Source: a virus
Strand: one strand, 5' to 3'
Virus record (IMG/VR): IMGVR_UViG_3300044638_000842
Coordinates: 1-28,619 of that record
DNA: 28,619 nucleotides
Each line of letters begins with the position of its first letter. The first letter of the stretch is position 1. The position numbers and the translations under genes are program-made. Under the pieces are notes generated by a model. The model was not told where the DNA came from and did not search any database. It saw nothing but the letters and a program-made list of their open reading frames with translations. This document shows positions 8,009 to 15,855 of this stretch, piece by piece.

Positions 8009-10053
8009 TACCTTCTAACGTTTAGTGAGAAATTGCTTCTATTCATTGCTAATATTAAATCACTTCCTTTCAATACGAATTGTCCACCCCCAGCACCGCC
8101 ACCGCTTCCGCTCATTGCTCCGGCATTAAAGGTGCTATTCATCATATTACCCAATTTGTTTAATGGCATAATTGCTTCGCTTTGTCCTCCTTCTCCCACC
8201 ATTGCCACCGTTGGACGAGAAACAATTCCACCTTCCGCAAATCCTAATATCTTACCAACTCCGCCAATTAATCCGCCTAAAAATCCGCCACCGCCTCCGG
8301 TTGCAGTTCCTAATAAAGACATCAAACCTTGGAAAATAGTAGCCTGGATAATTGCAGCGATAAATTTCTTTGTTAAGTCAGCGACAAAATTACCCAATGC
8401 CTTCAATGGACTTTCTCCCTTTTGCATTGCGTCGTACATAATTAATAAGCCATCGGTAACATTTTGAGCCATTGTTTCCGAAAACTTCTCCCAATTATCC
8501 GTTAGCCTTTTAGTGTCTTCCTGTTGCTTCTCAATGTCAAGCATTTTTAACCTCTTGCCTAATTTATCATAGGACTTGCTCAACTCCTCGATTATTTCAG
8601 GATTGGTTGATTTATCCATTAAGGATTTCATTTCGGTCATTGCTCTCCTTACTGCTTCCTTCTTCTTCTCGAAGTCCTTACCCGCCATTCTCTCCTCAAT
8701 GTCCATTTGATCCTGGATAATATCAATAGCGTCTTTAGCTGCTTTTTTCTTTTCGTCTAAATCCCTTTTAGCTGCTTCCTTTTCTTGCTTCTCAAATTCT
8801 TTAGTATTAGCGTCGGCAATCTTCATTATCTCCATTCCCAAGTTCTTTTCATTTTGCAAAAGTGCTTGAGCGGACATTTCTTGAATGTTCTTTATTTCAG
8901 CTGCGCTTGCCTTATTGTGTTGCGCTTTTAATATCGCTATTCTTAATTCTTCAGCTACAATTTGATCCGCATATTCTTTAAATGCGTAAATGTCGTCCTT
9001 ATAATATTGTTGCTTCTTTTTTAATAATTCTAGTTCCGAAGTGTCAACGTCAAGACTCGCTTTGCTAGTAGCGGTTTTTGGCGCAGAAGTACCCGTAATT
9101 TTAAAGTCCCCTTGTTTAAATGATTGACTTGTTAAGTTATTAAGGACACCTATTAATTTCTCATAATTAGAAGTTGTTTGTTTAATTTGATTTGCGTTGT
9201 TAGCTATTGCGTCGTTAACTACCCCTATATTAGTTTTTGCGACACCCATTGCAGTACTTCCACCCGTTAAAGAACCTTTTAACACATTCCACCCCATTGT
9301 CCAAGTGGACAAATTACTCGCTTGTTCGGTAATATCAGCGGTTTGTAACCTAATTAACTTTGCATATTCCTCCCCTACTATTTTTGATACTGCCTCGATT
9401 TGCGCTTTTCTAACTAAAGCCTCCGACATTTGATTAATAACATTAATCAATGTATTTCCGTCGTTAATATCCGTTTTTTGTAATTCAACATTACCTTTAT
9501 GCGCTTCTTTTAATTGCTTTAACGCTGCTTCTCTTGCTTCCGTTGATTGACTTACGTCGTTGATTACTGCAACTAATGCTTGGTCCGTTGCTATTGTAGC
9601 GCCTACTGATTTAACGTTTTCATCAAACGCAGTGCGCATTGATTGCATTGATTTCTCAAATGCTCCTGTTTCATTCATAGCATTCATTAAATCGTCGCCA
9701 AATACAACAATTAATGAAGAAACAGCACCTAAAGCCAAACCAATACCCGCTGGACCTGATAAAGCGCCAACCATTGTTTTTAATGCAGCACCCGCACTTC
9801 CTGACTCTTTACTTAATCGTTGAAAAGACTCCAACATTGGGTTAAGGTTATTCGCAATACCCATAAATCCATACGGAGCGTCTTGAGCAACCCTTGACAA
9901 GTTTGTTAAAGCGTTTGTTGCGTCCGCCGTTGGCTTTGTACTTGTTTGAACCGCAGTACCAAATTGCTTTATAGAATTTGTTGCGCTATTTAAACCGTCT
10001 TGTAGTCCTTGAGTATTCGCTCCAATATTAATTTGTAAATCTTCGGTTGCCAT
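8008..10053 (-). CDS. Tape measure protein
   Basis: A 681-residue tail length ruler. It begins MATEDLQINIGANTQGLQ and has helical repeats typical of tape measures. A hydrophobic segment lies at about residues 90-120 (GPAGIGLALGAVSSLIVVFG) and a long Lys/Glu-rich coiled coil at about 330-510. The Gly-rich hydrophobic C-terminus (GGGGGFLGGLIGGVGKILGFAEGG) is followed by VAMVGEGGQSEAIMPL, a motif common in phage tape measures. At about 0.15 nm per residue it predicts a tail near 100 nm. It lies downstream of the frameshifted chaperone genes, as expected. Confidence 0.9.
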   Translation of the reverse strand: MATEDLQINIGANTQGLQDGLNSATNSIKQFGTAVQTSTKPTADATNALTNLSRVAQDAPYGFMGIANNLNPMLESFQRLSKESGSAGAALKTMVGALSGPAGIGLALGAVSSLIVVFGDDLMNAMNETGAFEKSMQSMRTAFDENVKSVGATIATDQALVAVINDVSQSTEAREAALKQLKEAHKGNVELQKTDINDGNTLINVINQMSEALVRKAQIEAVSKIVGEEYAKLIRLQTADITEQASNLSTWTMGWNVLKGSLTGGSTAMGVAKTNIGVVNDAIANNANQIKQTTSNYEKLIGVLNNLTSQSFKQGDFKITGTSAPKTATSKASLDVDTSELELLKKKQQYYKDDIYAFKEYADQIVAEELRIAILKAQHNKASAAEIKNIQEMSAQALLQNEKNLGMEIMKIADANTKEFEKQEKEAAKRDLDEKKKAAKDAIDIIQDQMDIEERMAGKDFEKKKEAVRRAMTEMKSLMDKSTNPEIIEELSKSYDKLGKRLKMLDIEKQQEDTKRLTDNWEKFSETMAQNVTDGLLIMYDAMQKGESPLKALGNFVADLTKKFIAAIIQATIFQGLMSLLGTATGGGGGFLGGLIGGVGKILGFAEGGIVSRPTVAMVGEGGQSEAIMPLNKLGNMMNSTFNAGAMSGSGGGAGGGQFVLKGSDLILAMNRSNFSLNVRR

Positions 10054-10060
10054 CTTTATT

Positions 10061-10456
10061 TTAATTTACTCCGTATAATTTTAATGTCCTTGCAAGTTGT
10101 TCGTCGGTTAACTTAGGGTTGTCTTCTATTTCAATATCCACGTCGTCAATAGCCGGAATGTGCCAAAATGCTTTCAAGGATTTAGGAGCCTTTTCGGTAG
10201 TGCTACTTAGGTATATAATATAGGCGAGGTTTCTAGTCCTCGCCCATTCATTTAACTCTTTTTTTTCTTTACCCATTACGATAATAGAAAAATCCTTCCA
10301 AGTCATTTCCCAAAACTCGTTCGGGCGTATATCGCATTCGGCAGCTTTAACTAATATGTCGTCCCAGCTTAGCTTTGTTAGGCTTTTTTTTTTCCTCTTT
10401 AACAACTCCTTGAACTGTTGTAACAGTATTCGAAATGATATACTTAACATACTCAA
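10061..10456 (-). CDS. Tail assembly chaperone, T-like frame (reached by frameshift)
   Basis: Open frame lying between the G-like gene and the tape measure, overlapping the G-like frame by 110 bases in a different phase. The protein-like part begins after the A10 run (KKKSLTKLSWDDILVKAAECDIRPNEFWEMTWKDFSIIVMGK). The WDDI...PNEFW...T segment resembles the C-terminal domain of gpG/T-type chaperones. The only available start here (TTG at 10456) lies inside the G-like gene, so independent initiation is unlikely. Ribosomes would reach this frame from the G-like frame at 10393-10384 by a +1 (equivalently -2) shift, giving a product of about 220 residues. A sequencing error in the homopolymer is the alternative. 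Confidence 0.75.
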   Translation of the reverse strand: MSMLSISFRILLQQFKELLKRKKKSLTKLSWDDILVKAAECDIRPNEFWEMTWKDFSIIVMGKEKKELNEWARTRNLAYIIYLSSTTEKAPKSLKAFWHIPAIDDVDIEIEDNPKLTDEQLARTLKLYGVN

Positions 10457-10730
10457 TGAATTGCCCTTCGGTATTAAAAAGTCCGCCTAATTCGTCAATC
10501 CAATCACAAACGTCGTCTTCATTATATTCAACGGGTTGTTTGTTACTTACGCAACTTGATTTATAACCAATGTAAATTAACTTTACAACGGTATCTAAAT
10601 CGTATTGCGTTTTACCTAATAGTTCAAAGTACTTGTCAATACTAATATTGTTTATTGCGCAAAATTCACGCATTGCCCAAGTACCCCACTTTAAGTGGAT
10701 TGTTTTGTTGTTTAGTTTTAATTCGAACAT
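10347..10730 (-). CDS. Tail assembly chaperone, G-like
   Basis: A 127-residue protein starting MFELKLNNKTIHLKWGTWAMREFC, helical in appearance, between the tail tube gene and the tape measure gene. That is the universal slot of gpG-type chaperones, which coat the tape measure during tail assembly and are absent from the virion. The frame meets an A10 run near codon 113 (GAG GAA AAA AAA AAG) and stops 12 codons later at 10347. The short version should be the abundant product and the fused version a minority product. Confidence 0.8.
   Translation of the reverse strand: MFELKLNNKTIHLKWGTWAMREFCAINNISIDKYFELLGKTQYDLDTVVKLIYIGYKSSCVSNKQPVEYNEDDVCDWIDELGGLFNTEGQFIEYVKYIISNTVTTVQGVVKEEKKKPNKAKLGRHIS
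10384..10393 (-). promoter_or_regulatory. A10 slippery run for programmed frameshift
   Basis: Ten consecutive A residues on the coding strand, preceded by GAGG and followed by GCC, inside the overlap of the two chaperone frames. The downstream frame is +1 relative to the upstream one, not the -1 of lambda. Established work on dsDNA phages reports -1, +1 and -2 shifts at this gene pair. A run this long could also act by RNA polymerase slippage. Confidence 0.7.
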
Positions 10731-10748
10731 AGTTGTTGTTGTTTTTTA

Positions 10749-11189
10749 TTAAGCTGTTACTGTTTGAGTTAAAGGTGGAACCGCTACTGTTAAAGTCGCA
10801 CTGAATTTTACGTCTTCTTTATCCGCTGCAGTTACGTCAAATGCAGAAATGAAAACCGCACCTGAATAAACTACATTACCCGCAACCGGAGTAGCTTCGC
10901 CCATTTTAATATCGAATACAGTACCGTTAATAAAAGCAGTATATAATTGATTATAACTGTCTTTAGAAGCCGTTCCTGTTTGGTCGATTGCGAACCCGTC
11001 AGCTTTGATTGTTTGGTTGTAAGCCGGTCCAGGTTGGAATTGGTCGCCACATTTAGAAGTTGCGTCAATCACGTTCAAAGAAGAAGTGATATTGTTTGAA
11101 GTAAGACAAGCAACAGGTTTGAATGCACCGTTGTCGTCAATGTCTGCGAATAGTAGGTAATCTCTACCTGATACTTTAGTTTCTGCCAT
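10749..11189 (-). CDS. Major tail tube protein
   Basis: A 146-residue protein that should polymerise into the tail tube. It starts MAETKVSGRDYLLFAD and follows the TP901-1/HK97-like tail tube pattern: an early G-x-D-x-L-L strand, a central NQTIKADGFAID segment, Y-x-x-L-Y-T-A-F-I-N-G-T, and a final VKFSATLTVAVPPLTQTV strand. It lies between the tail terminator gene and the chaperone pair, the standard siphophage order. It shares its early motif with the longer protein at 5301-6002. Confidence 0.85.
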   Translation of the reverse strand: MAETKVSGRDYLLFADIDDNGAFKPVACLTSNNITSSLNVIDATSKCGDQFQPGPAYNQTIKADGFAIDQTGTASKDSYNQLYTAFINGTVFDIKMGEATPVAGNVVYSGAVFISAFDVTAADKEDVKFSATLTVAVPPLTQTVTA

Positions 11190-11193
11190 TTTA

Positions 11194-11601
11194 TTAAATT
11201 TGAGTTATTGTTAAATTATATGTTATAAGCGTTCTAAATACATTGTCTAATGGATTTAAGCCGTCTAAATTTGTGATACTATTTACAAATAAGCTAGTGG
11301 AAGTCCACCCGCTAGGTAGTGTAATTTTAGTATCCGAATTTATTTCTTCTAATATCATATTAGATATTGTTTCGGAACGTTTATAGCCAAAGTTAGCATT
11401 TTTTGTTATAATGTCAACTATTATAGTATTTGTATTTGTGTAACCGCTTTTGCCTTGTTCCTGGCTTGAAGTTCTACCGTCCAAAACGATATATTCCGTA
11501 AGGTCATTATCGGGAGCCATACCGTCGTAAACGGGCAATCCCGTTGCCGAAGCAATGTTGGTTACGAACCATTTCTTTATTTCAATATTAGGATTTAGCA
11601 T
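11194..11601 (-). CDS. Tail terminator-like protein (DUF3168-like)
   Basis: A 135-residue protein (MLNPNIEIKKWFVTNIASATGLPVYDG) with the helix-then-sheet layout of tail completion proteins. It has a YIVLDGRTSSQEQG strand, TNTNTIIVDIITKN, a helix ETISNMILEEIN and a C-terminal FRTLITYNLTI strand. Such proteins cap the tail tube and join it to the head. Gene order between the gp10-like gene and the tube gene supports this. It overlaps the gp10-like stop by 14 bases. Confidence 0.7.
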   Translation of the reverse strand: MLNPNIEIKKWFVTNIASATGLPVYDGMAPDNDLTEYIVLDGRTSSQEQGKSGYTNTNTIIVDIITKNANFGYKRSETISNMILEEINSDTKITLPSGWTSTSLFVNSITNLDGLNPLDNVFRTLITYNLTITQI

Positions 11602-12133
11602 TTTTTATTACGTCTTTTATTTTTAATATTAATTTAGGCTTTTCCGCTTGGAAAGCTGGTATTAAAAACGGTTGCGGTCTTATTCCTTTTCTTATTATAC
11701 TTAAGGCTATCATAAAAGCCACCGATTTACTTTTTTTACCACTAGCAATTCCCTTTTTACTTACCCATTCCGTTAGTGCCTTTACCAAGTCGCTAAATTT
11801 ACCCCCTGTTTTACCCTTAAATTTACTTGCTTCGTCCGCAAATCCGCTAGGGATACTCACTTTGCCACCCGTTCCAAATTCAATGTAAGGAGCATATTTT
11901 GCAGCTGCACCAATTACATACATAAATTGATTTGCACTTTTAGACTTTTCTTCTACATAAATTGACTGCCTTAGTTTACCAAAGTTAACAGGAGCCAACT
12001 TTTTAGCATTCGATTGGATATTTAAAGCAGAAGCAGCAACCTCGTCTTTTATTTCCTTTTTGACTTCCTTGCTCATTTTATCGAACTTCTTAAAAGCCTC
12101 GTTAAGGTTTTTTATTTCAATCGTAATAGCCAT
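11588..12133 (-). CDS. HK97 gp10-like neck/tail component
   Basis: A 181-residue protein. An N-terminal Lys-rich helix (EAFKKFDKMSKEVKKEIKDE) is followed by SNAKKLAPVNFGKLRQSIYV and AAAKYAPYIEFGTG. It closes with RPQPFLIPAF. The A-P-x-x-x-G-x-L-R-x-S-I, Y-A-x-x-I-E-F-G-T and P-Q-P-F-L-x-P-A motifs are the hallmark of HK97-gp10-like proteins at the head-tail junction. It overlaps the adaptor gene by one base (TAATG at 12133). Confidence 0.85.
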   Translation of the reverse strand: MAITIEIKNLNEAFKKFDKMSKEVKKEIKDEVAASALNIQSNAKKLAPVNFGKLRQSIYVEEKSKSANQFMYVIGAAAKYAPYIEFGTGGKVSIPSGFADEASKFKGKTGGKFSDLVKALTEWVSKKGIASGKKSKSVAFMIALSIIRKGIRPQPFLIPAFQAEKPKLILKIKDVIKNAKS

Positions 12134-12474
12134 TAAGCGTACATTTCAATTTCCCAAAATCTATGCGCATTGTCCACGTCCTTTATAGAATGGATTGTAA
12201 AGCGTTGACCTTCAACCTCTAATTGGTAATTATCATTTATCGACAAATCCCAACGGATAAATAATTTAGCATATCTATTAAATGATAATTGGTTTTCCTG
12301 TACTACTCTATTTTGTGGTTGTGGTCTATAATCCCCCCAAACAGTAGCTTGAAGCGTAAATGTTGTTGTAAATCCACCTTCGCCGTCGCTCGTTCTAGTA
12401 GGCGCATAAACGTTCACTAATCTATTCATTGAGTTAGCGTCAACGTAATTATCTTTATGTAGTCCTATTCTCAT
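12133..12474 (-). CDS. Head-tail adaptor (SPP1 gp16-like stopper)
   Basis: A 113-residue protein when started at ATG 12474, one base after the preceding stop at 12476. The longer open frame to 12600 would overlap the gp6-like gene by more than 120 bases and is unlikely. The sequence NRLVNVYAPTRTSDGEGGFTTTF...VWGDYRPQ and RYAKLFIRWDLSIN...VEGQRFTIHSI shows the small beta-barrel pattern of the phage head-tail joining family. It should seat below the connector ring and gate DNA exit. Confidence 0.8.
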   Translation of the reverse strand: MRIGLHKDNYVDANSMNRLVNVYAPTRTSDGEGGFTTTFTLQATVWGDYRPQPQNRVVQENQLSFNRYAKLFIRWDLSINDNYQLEVEGQRFTIHSIKDVDNAHRFWEIEMYA

Positions 12475-12475
12475 A

Positions 12476-13006
12476 TTATAATATTGGCGAAGTTCTTGTC
12501 CAACGTTGGCAAACTCTCCAGGTTTTCTCACAAATACCCATATCGTCCACGTCCATACCTCTATTCTCGTATCCGTAGTTAATTTGATCCAAAATAGCAA
12601 TCTTTATTTCTTTTGGTACTGTTGACATACCCGTAGTATAAACCGCCGTTAAATTCGCCCAATCAGGCTTTTGTAGGTTAGGATATTGTCCTCCTATTAA
12701 CTTATAAACGTTGCTTCCAATTACATTACCGTTAACGTCCGTTAAGCTAGTAAATGAGGTCATTGGACCGAATGGAAGCTGGAAGTTACCCGCACTATTA
12801 GTGAACCACAATGTAACCGTTTTAGGGGTAATACTTATGTTGGCTGCCTTTTCTACTGCTTGACGTGATTGAGTGATTAATTCCTCAAACAAATCGTCTT
12901 CAACGTTGTTATCGACACGGCAATACTGCTTTGCTTCTGCAACTGTTACAGGCTCGGTAATTGTGCCTAAGTCAACTTGAGTGTAATCTATAATGTAATT
13001 GTACAT
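12476..13006 (-). CDS. Head-tail connector (gp6-like)
   Basis: A 176-residue protein. The start EPVTVAEAKQYCRVDNNVEDDLFEELITQSRQAVEKAANISI is the typical helical bundle of HK97 gp6/SPP1 gp15-type connectors. The beta part TVTLWFTNSAGNFQLPFGPMTS and the closing helix VPKEIKIAILDQINYGYENRG also fit. It is the first gene after the terminator that follows the capsid gene and has a TAAATTTG box at 13019-13026 upstream. Confidence 0.85.
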   Translation of the reverse strand: MYNYIIDYTQVDLGTITEPVTVAEAKQYCRVDNNVEDDLFEELITQSRQAVEKAANISITPKTVTLWFTNSAGNFQLPFGPMTSFTSLTDVNGNVIGSNVYKLIGGQYPNLQKPDWANLTAVYTTGMSTVPKEIKIAILDQINYGYENRGMDVDDMGICEKTWRVCQRWTRTSPIL

Positions 13007-13018
13007 ATCCCTTTTTTA

Positions 13019-13026
13019 CAAATTTA
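13019..13026 (-). promoter_or_regulatory. Possible -7 box (TAAATTTG) before the connector gene
   Basis: TAAATTTG fits the -7 half of the Bacteroidetes promoter, but the expected TTTG 19-21 bases upstream is absent because that position is occupied by the terminator G-run. It might need a phage activator, or be chance. Confidence 0.35.
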
Positions 13027-13039
13027 CAATAATATTAAT

Positions 13040-13068
13040 AAAAAACCCCCACCATTTACGGAGGGGGT
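13040..13068 (-). terminator. Rho-independent terminator after the capsid gene
   Basis: On the minus strand ACCCCCUCC (13068-13060) pairs with GGUGGGGGU (13053-13045) with a single U-U mismatch and a six-base loop, followed by a run of six U. It lies 23 bases after the major capsid stop and 34 bases before the connector start. It should lower downstream transcription and so raise capsid mRNA relative to connector and tail mRNA. Confidence 0.85.
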
Positions 13069-13091
13069 AATTTTATTACTTAGCGTTATAA

Positions 13092-14183
13092 TTAGCTAAC
13101 GTTTCCTAAGTCAGCAAAGATAGCTGAACCTGGTTGCATTAAGTTAACATCTTCGTAACACTCGATACGAGCAGTAACCATATTTTGTTGGAAGTTACTA
13201 GCGTTCTCATAAGAAAACTCGATTGCTAAACCTTCAACTTCAACACGCTCACAATAGTTGTTATCTAAGATCAATACTTTGTCGTCAGCTACCCAAGAAG
13301 CAGCGATTACAGGTACTCCCCAAATTGTGATACCACCGTTAGGGTTTACGATAACTGAACCACTTCCGGCATAGTAACCCGCAGTGATTGTTTCTTTTAA
13401 TAAACGTCCCATTTGAGTTGGGCTAACCAATGCAAAAGAAGCTACATAGTTTGCGCTCTTTTGGTTTCCGATATAGTCAACTAATTGCTCTAAATCTACT
13501 GTTTCGGAAGTAGTTGTTGAACCTGTTGCAGCACCGCTTACAGTTGTATAGAATGCAGCATTCTCCGCTTTGTAGAAATCTCTAGTCAACATTCTTGGTA
13601 AAGTTGTACTCAAGAAAGGTAAAGATTTAGCCATTTGCTTAGAGAAAGTTGAGAAACCTGCGATATAGTCGTTAACTACTTTTACTTCGCTTAATGCGTA
13701 GTTGTTCTCGCCTTTGTTAGAACCTTCAGTTTGAGCAGCAATGTTGTTAGTAGTAGAAGTTTCCTTATAGAAAACATATAAACCACTTGTTGAACGTACT
13801 GTAGGGATCAAATCACGGAAGTTTACTGCTTGGCTTGGTAAGATAGCAGCGTTAGGAGCGTAAGAAGCTTGAGCGTCGCCTGTTAAAGAAGCAGACAAAG
13901 TCATACTCTTAACGTCGCTTAAATCTAAACGGAATTTACCGCCTGACTTCATTTCTTTTTCCATTAAGTCCATATTGCCATCAAGTTTTTCCATGATAGC
14001 TTCGTCCAAATTCTTAACTTGCTTAGCAGCGCTTTTCTTTTGAGCTGCGTTTTGTGCGTCGATTTGTTTTTGTGTTTCGTCCGCTAACACTTTGATTGAA
14101 GCCTTAACTTCATCGATTTGAGCAGCAACGTCGGATTTAATTCCTTTTACGTTTTCTGCCATTTCATTGATTAAATTTTCCAT
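13092..14183 (-). CDS. Major capsid protein, HK97 fold
   Basis: A 363-residue capsid subunit of the phage_capsid family. Residues 1 to about 95 are charged and coiled-coil-like, with Lys/Gln/Ala heptads, matching the delta scaffolding domain removed by the prohead protease. The mature part includes AAILPSQAVNFRDLIPTVRSTSG, VYFYKE-like strands and FSTFSKQMAKSLPFLSTTLPRMLTRDFYKAENAAFY (spine helix). It also has NPNGGITIWGVPVIAA and a C-terminal strand with AIEFSYENASNFQQNMVTARIE. The gene order protease-capsid-terminator-connector supports the call. Confidence 0.93.
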   Translation of the reverse strand: MENLINEMAENVKGIKSDVAAQIDEVKASIKVLADETQKQIDAQNAAQKKSAAKQVKNLDEAIMEKLDGNMDLMEKEMKSGGKFRLDLSDVKSMTLSASLTGDAQASYAPNAAILPSQAVNFRDLIPTVRSTSGLYVFYKETSTTNNIAAQTEGSNKGENNYALSEVKVVNDYIAGFSTFSKQMAKSLPFLSTTLPRMLTRDFYKAENAAFYTTVSGAATGSTTTSETVDLEQLVDYIGNQKSANYVASFALVSPTQMGRLLKETITAGYYAGSGSVIVNPNGGITIWGVPVIAASWVADDKVLILDNNYCERVEVEGLAIEFSYENASNFQQNMVTARIECYEDVNLMQPGSAIFADLGNVS

Positions 14184-14185
14184 TT

Positions 14186-14953
14186 TTACTTTTTAAATAG
14201 ATTATTGAATTGATTAATTGCCTTTAGGACTTGCTCGTTATCTTCGGTCTTTTCTTCTTGAGTCGGCTCAACTGATTGCTCGGGTTGAGTGATTTCCTTA
14301 ATTACTTCGATTTCCATTAACTCGCTTTGTATCCTTTTTATTTCGATTTCTACTAAGCTAAATGTTTCATCGGTAAATCTTCCACCTTTGAACGCTTTGA
14401 TTAGCCTTTCGAGCCTGTTACTTAATTCTGCCTTTTTATCAGCGATTTCCATTTCTCCTTTAAATCCTAATGTTGGAGTTTCAGGATTAGCACCCCAAAG
14501 AACCGCACTACCTTCATACATTTTTAACTCGGTAATTGTTCTTATTCCGTTTTTGTCAACGCTTGACTTAATTGTACTAAATCCTATTGAGTGTTGGTTA
14601 ATTAACCCAGCTTCATACAATTTGATAATGTCTTCGCCTTTCTCGGTTTCAATGATTGGAGTAACTGCGATTAACATATCATTCTCAACGTATAATTGTT
14701 CCGGCTTACCAATTACGTTATTCATATCTGCGCAATGATCCACCAATGACCAAATAAGGTTTTTTCCTTTTGGTCCACGTTCAGCCAACGTCTTAGTAAA
14801 TGCTTCAGGAACGATAATGTCGTTATCTAAATCGATATTACCACATCTCGCCCAAACCGCCTTAACTCTGCGTTGTTCGGAGTCAACGTCCATTATGTTA
14901 TAACCTTCGTCTTCCTTTTGAACTAAGGTATTTTTTAATTGCATAGTATTCAT
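14186..14953 (-). CDS. Prohead maturation protease (S78 family)
   Basis: A 255-residue protease of the HK97 gp4/S78 family that should cleave the capsid delta domain. SEQRRVKAVWARCGNIDLDNDIIVPEAF is the typical first strand region. LVDHCADMNNVIGK carries the likely catalytic His (H73) and QHSIGFS the likely Ser (S122). LKMYEGSAVLWGANPET completes the fold. The C-terminal about 90 residues are Glu/Lys/Gln-rich and helical, a probable scaffolding tail. Starts at ATG 14953 or 14944 are both possible. Confidence 0.88.
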   Translation of the reverse strand: MNTMQLKNTLVQKEDEGYNIMDVDSEQRRVKAVWARCGNIDLDNDIIVPEAFTKTLAERGPKGKNLIWSLVDHCADMNNVIGKPEQLYVENDMLIAVTPIIETEKGEDIIKLYEAGLINQHSIGFSTIKSSVDKNGIRTITELKMYEGSAVLWGANPETPTLGFKGEMEIADKKAELSNRLERLIKAFKGGRFTDETFSLVEIEIKRIQSELMEIEVIKEITQPEQSVEPTQEEKTEDNEQVLKAINQFNNLFKK

Positions 14954-14958
14954 ACCAA

Positions 14959-14966
14959 CAAAGTTA
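14959..14966 (-). promoter_or_regulatory. Possible -7 box (TAACTTTG) before the protease gene
   Basis: TAACTTTG lies 5 bases upstream of the protease start in the 26-base gap after the gpF-like gene, without a TTTG at the -33 position. The same octamer precedes the portal gene at 17630-17637. Confidence 0.3.
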
Positions 14967-14979
14967 TTATTTTTTTTTG

Positions 14980-15855
14980 TTATTGTAATGCTTCGCTTAA
15001 TAAGTTAGCTATTTCCATTCCGGCTAAGTTTGTTAATAAATTCCATATCAACCCAGCGTCGCCCATTGGCGGGTTATTTTCTAGCTTTTGTAATTTACCA
15101 TCGCTTCCCCTTACGGCTTCATATCCTAAGGTACAACGACAATTACAAACGTTTCCGGCGTGAGCGGTTGAGTCGCCTGGGTGCAACATATTGTCAATAT
15201 AATCCCTTGCCGGAACTACAAACTTTTGGTCCATTGGTATTTGAACACCGTCCATATTTAAGTGATCGTTTGCGTCCCTTGGCATTCTTCTTGTCCTGTT
15301 ATCCTTTGCTGCAATCCATTCTTTAACTGTTACCAAACCCGTTGACATTGCGCCAACCATTGAGCCAATGTTGGCTGCCCTTGAGGTTTCCGTTCTAGCT
15401 ATTAAGGAAGCACGGTAATTAGTTATTCCCGATGTCTTAAGTAACTCAATGATTTCATTCATTGTTAAGTTTTCGGATTGCCCTTGCACTAAAAACCTTC
15501 TTATTTGTTCCTTTGTTGTTTCCGTAATATCCGCAGCTAATTGGTCCAATCCTTTTGTTTCTAGGTACTTAATGATAACGTAAGCAAATAGATTAGTTTT
15601 AGCGTCTTTTACTTCCATTGGGACGTAAGCGCCTTTAGTAGCCTTTTTAACGTCTTTCTCGGCGGTTATACCCATTTTGGTACCTAAGGCAACGTGCAAC
15701 TGTTTAATCGTCTTTTTGAGCGCCTTATCGCTAATTGCGTTGAAGTCCTGGGTACGACAATATGTATCGACCTGTCTTTGTAATTCCTTTTGGAATTTAG
15801 GCGAGTATTTAATTAAAGCATTGTTATATAGTTTCCTATAATCTTGCCAAATCAT
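14980..15855 (-). CDS. Head morphogenesis protein (SPP1 gp7 / Mu gpF-like)
   Basis: A 291-residue minor head protein. The C-terminal half has the family signature: LIARTETSRAAN, EWIAAKDNRTR, DHLNMDGVQIPMDQKF, NMLHPGD and CNCRC, with His and Cys spaced as in the F-like head morphogenesis domain. The N-terminal half is helical and Lys-rich. It should act in procapsid assembly or DNA ejection with the portal. It overlaps the DUF5856-like stop by one base (TAATG). Confidence 0.88.
   Translation of the reverse strand: MIWQDYRKLYNNALIKYSPKFQKELQRQVDTYCRTQDFNAISDKALKKTIKQLHVALGTKMGITAEKDVKKATKGAYVPMEVKDAKTNLFAYVIIKYLETKGLDQLAADITETTKEQIRRFLVQGQSENLTMNEIIELLKTSGITNYRASLIARTETSRAANIGSMVGAMSTGLVTVKEWIAAKDNRTRRMPRDANDHLNMDGVQIPMDQKFVVPARDYIDNMLHPGDSTAHAGNVCNCRCTLGYEAVRGSDGKLQKLENNPPMGDAGLIWNLLTNLAGMEIANLLSEALQ

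Noticed and set aside
7949-8467. 172-residue plus-strand open frame, Pro-rich
   Set aside because: It is the antisense of the Gly-rich C-terminus of the tape measure protein; the composition is an artefact of Gly/Ala codons and the strand is opposite to all other genes.
12475-12600. N-terminal extension of the head-tail adaptor to 12600
   Set aside because: It would overlap the gp6-like gene by over 120 bases with a non-conserved-looking leader, whereas ATG 12474 follows the previous stop by one base.
14289-14738. 149-residue plus-strand open frame opposite the prohead protease
   Set aside because: Low-complexity Ser/Ile/Leu/Asn composition typical of antisense translation; the protease frame has clear catalytic motifs.
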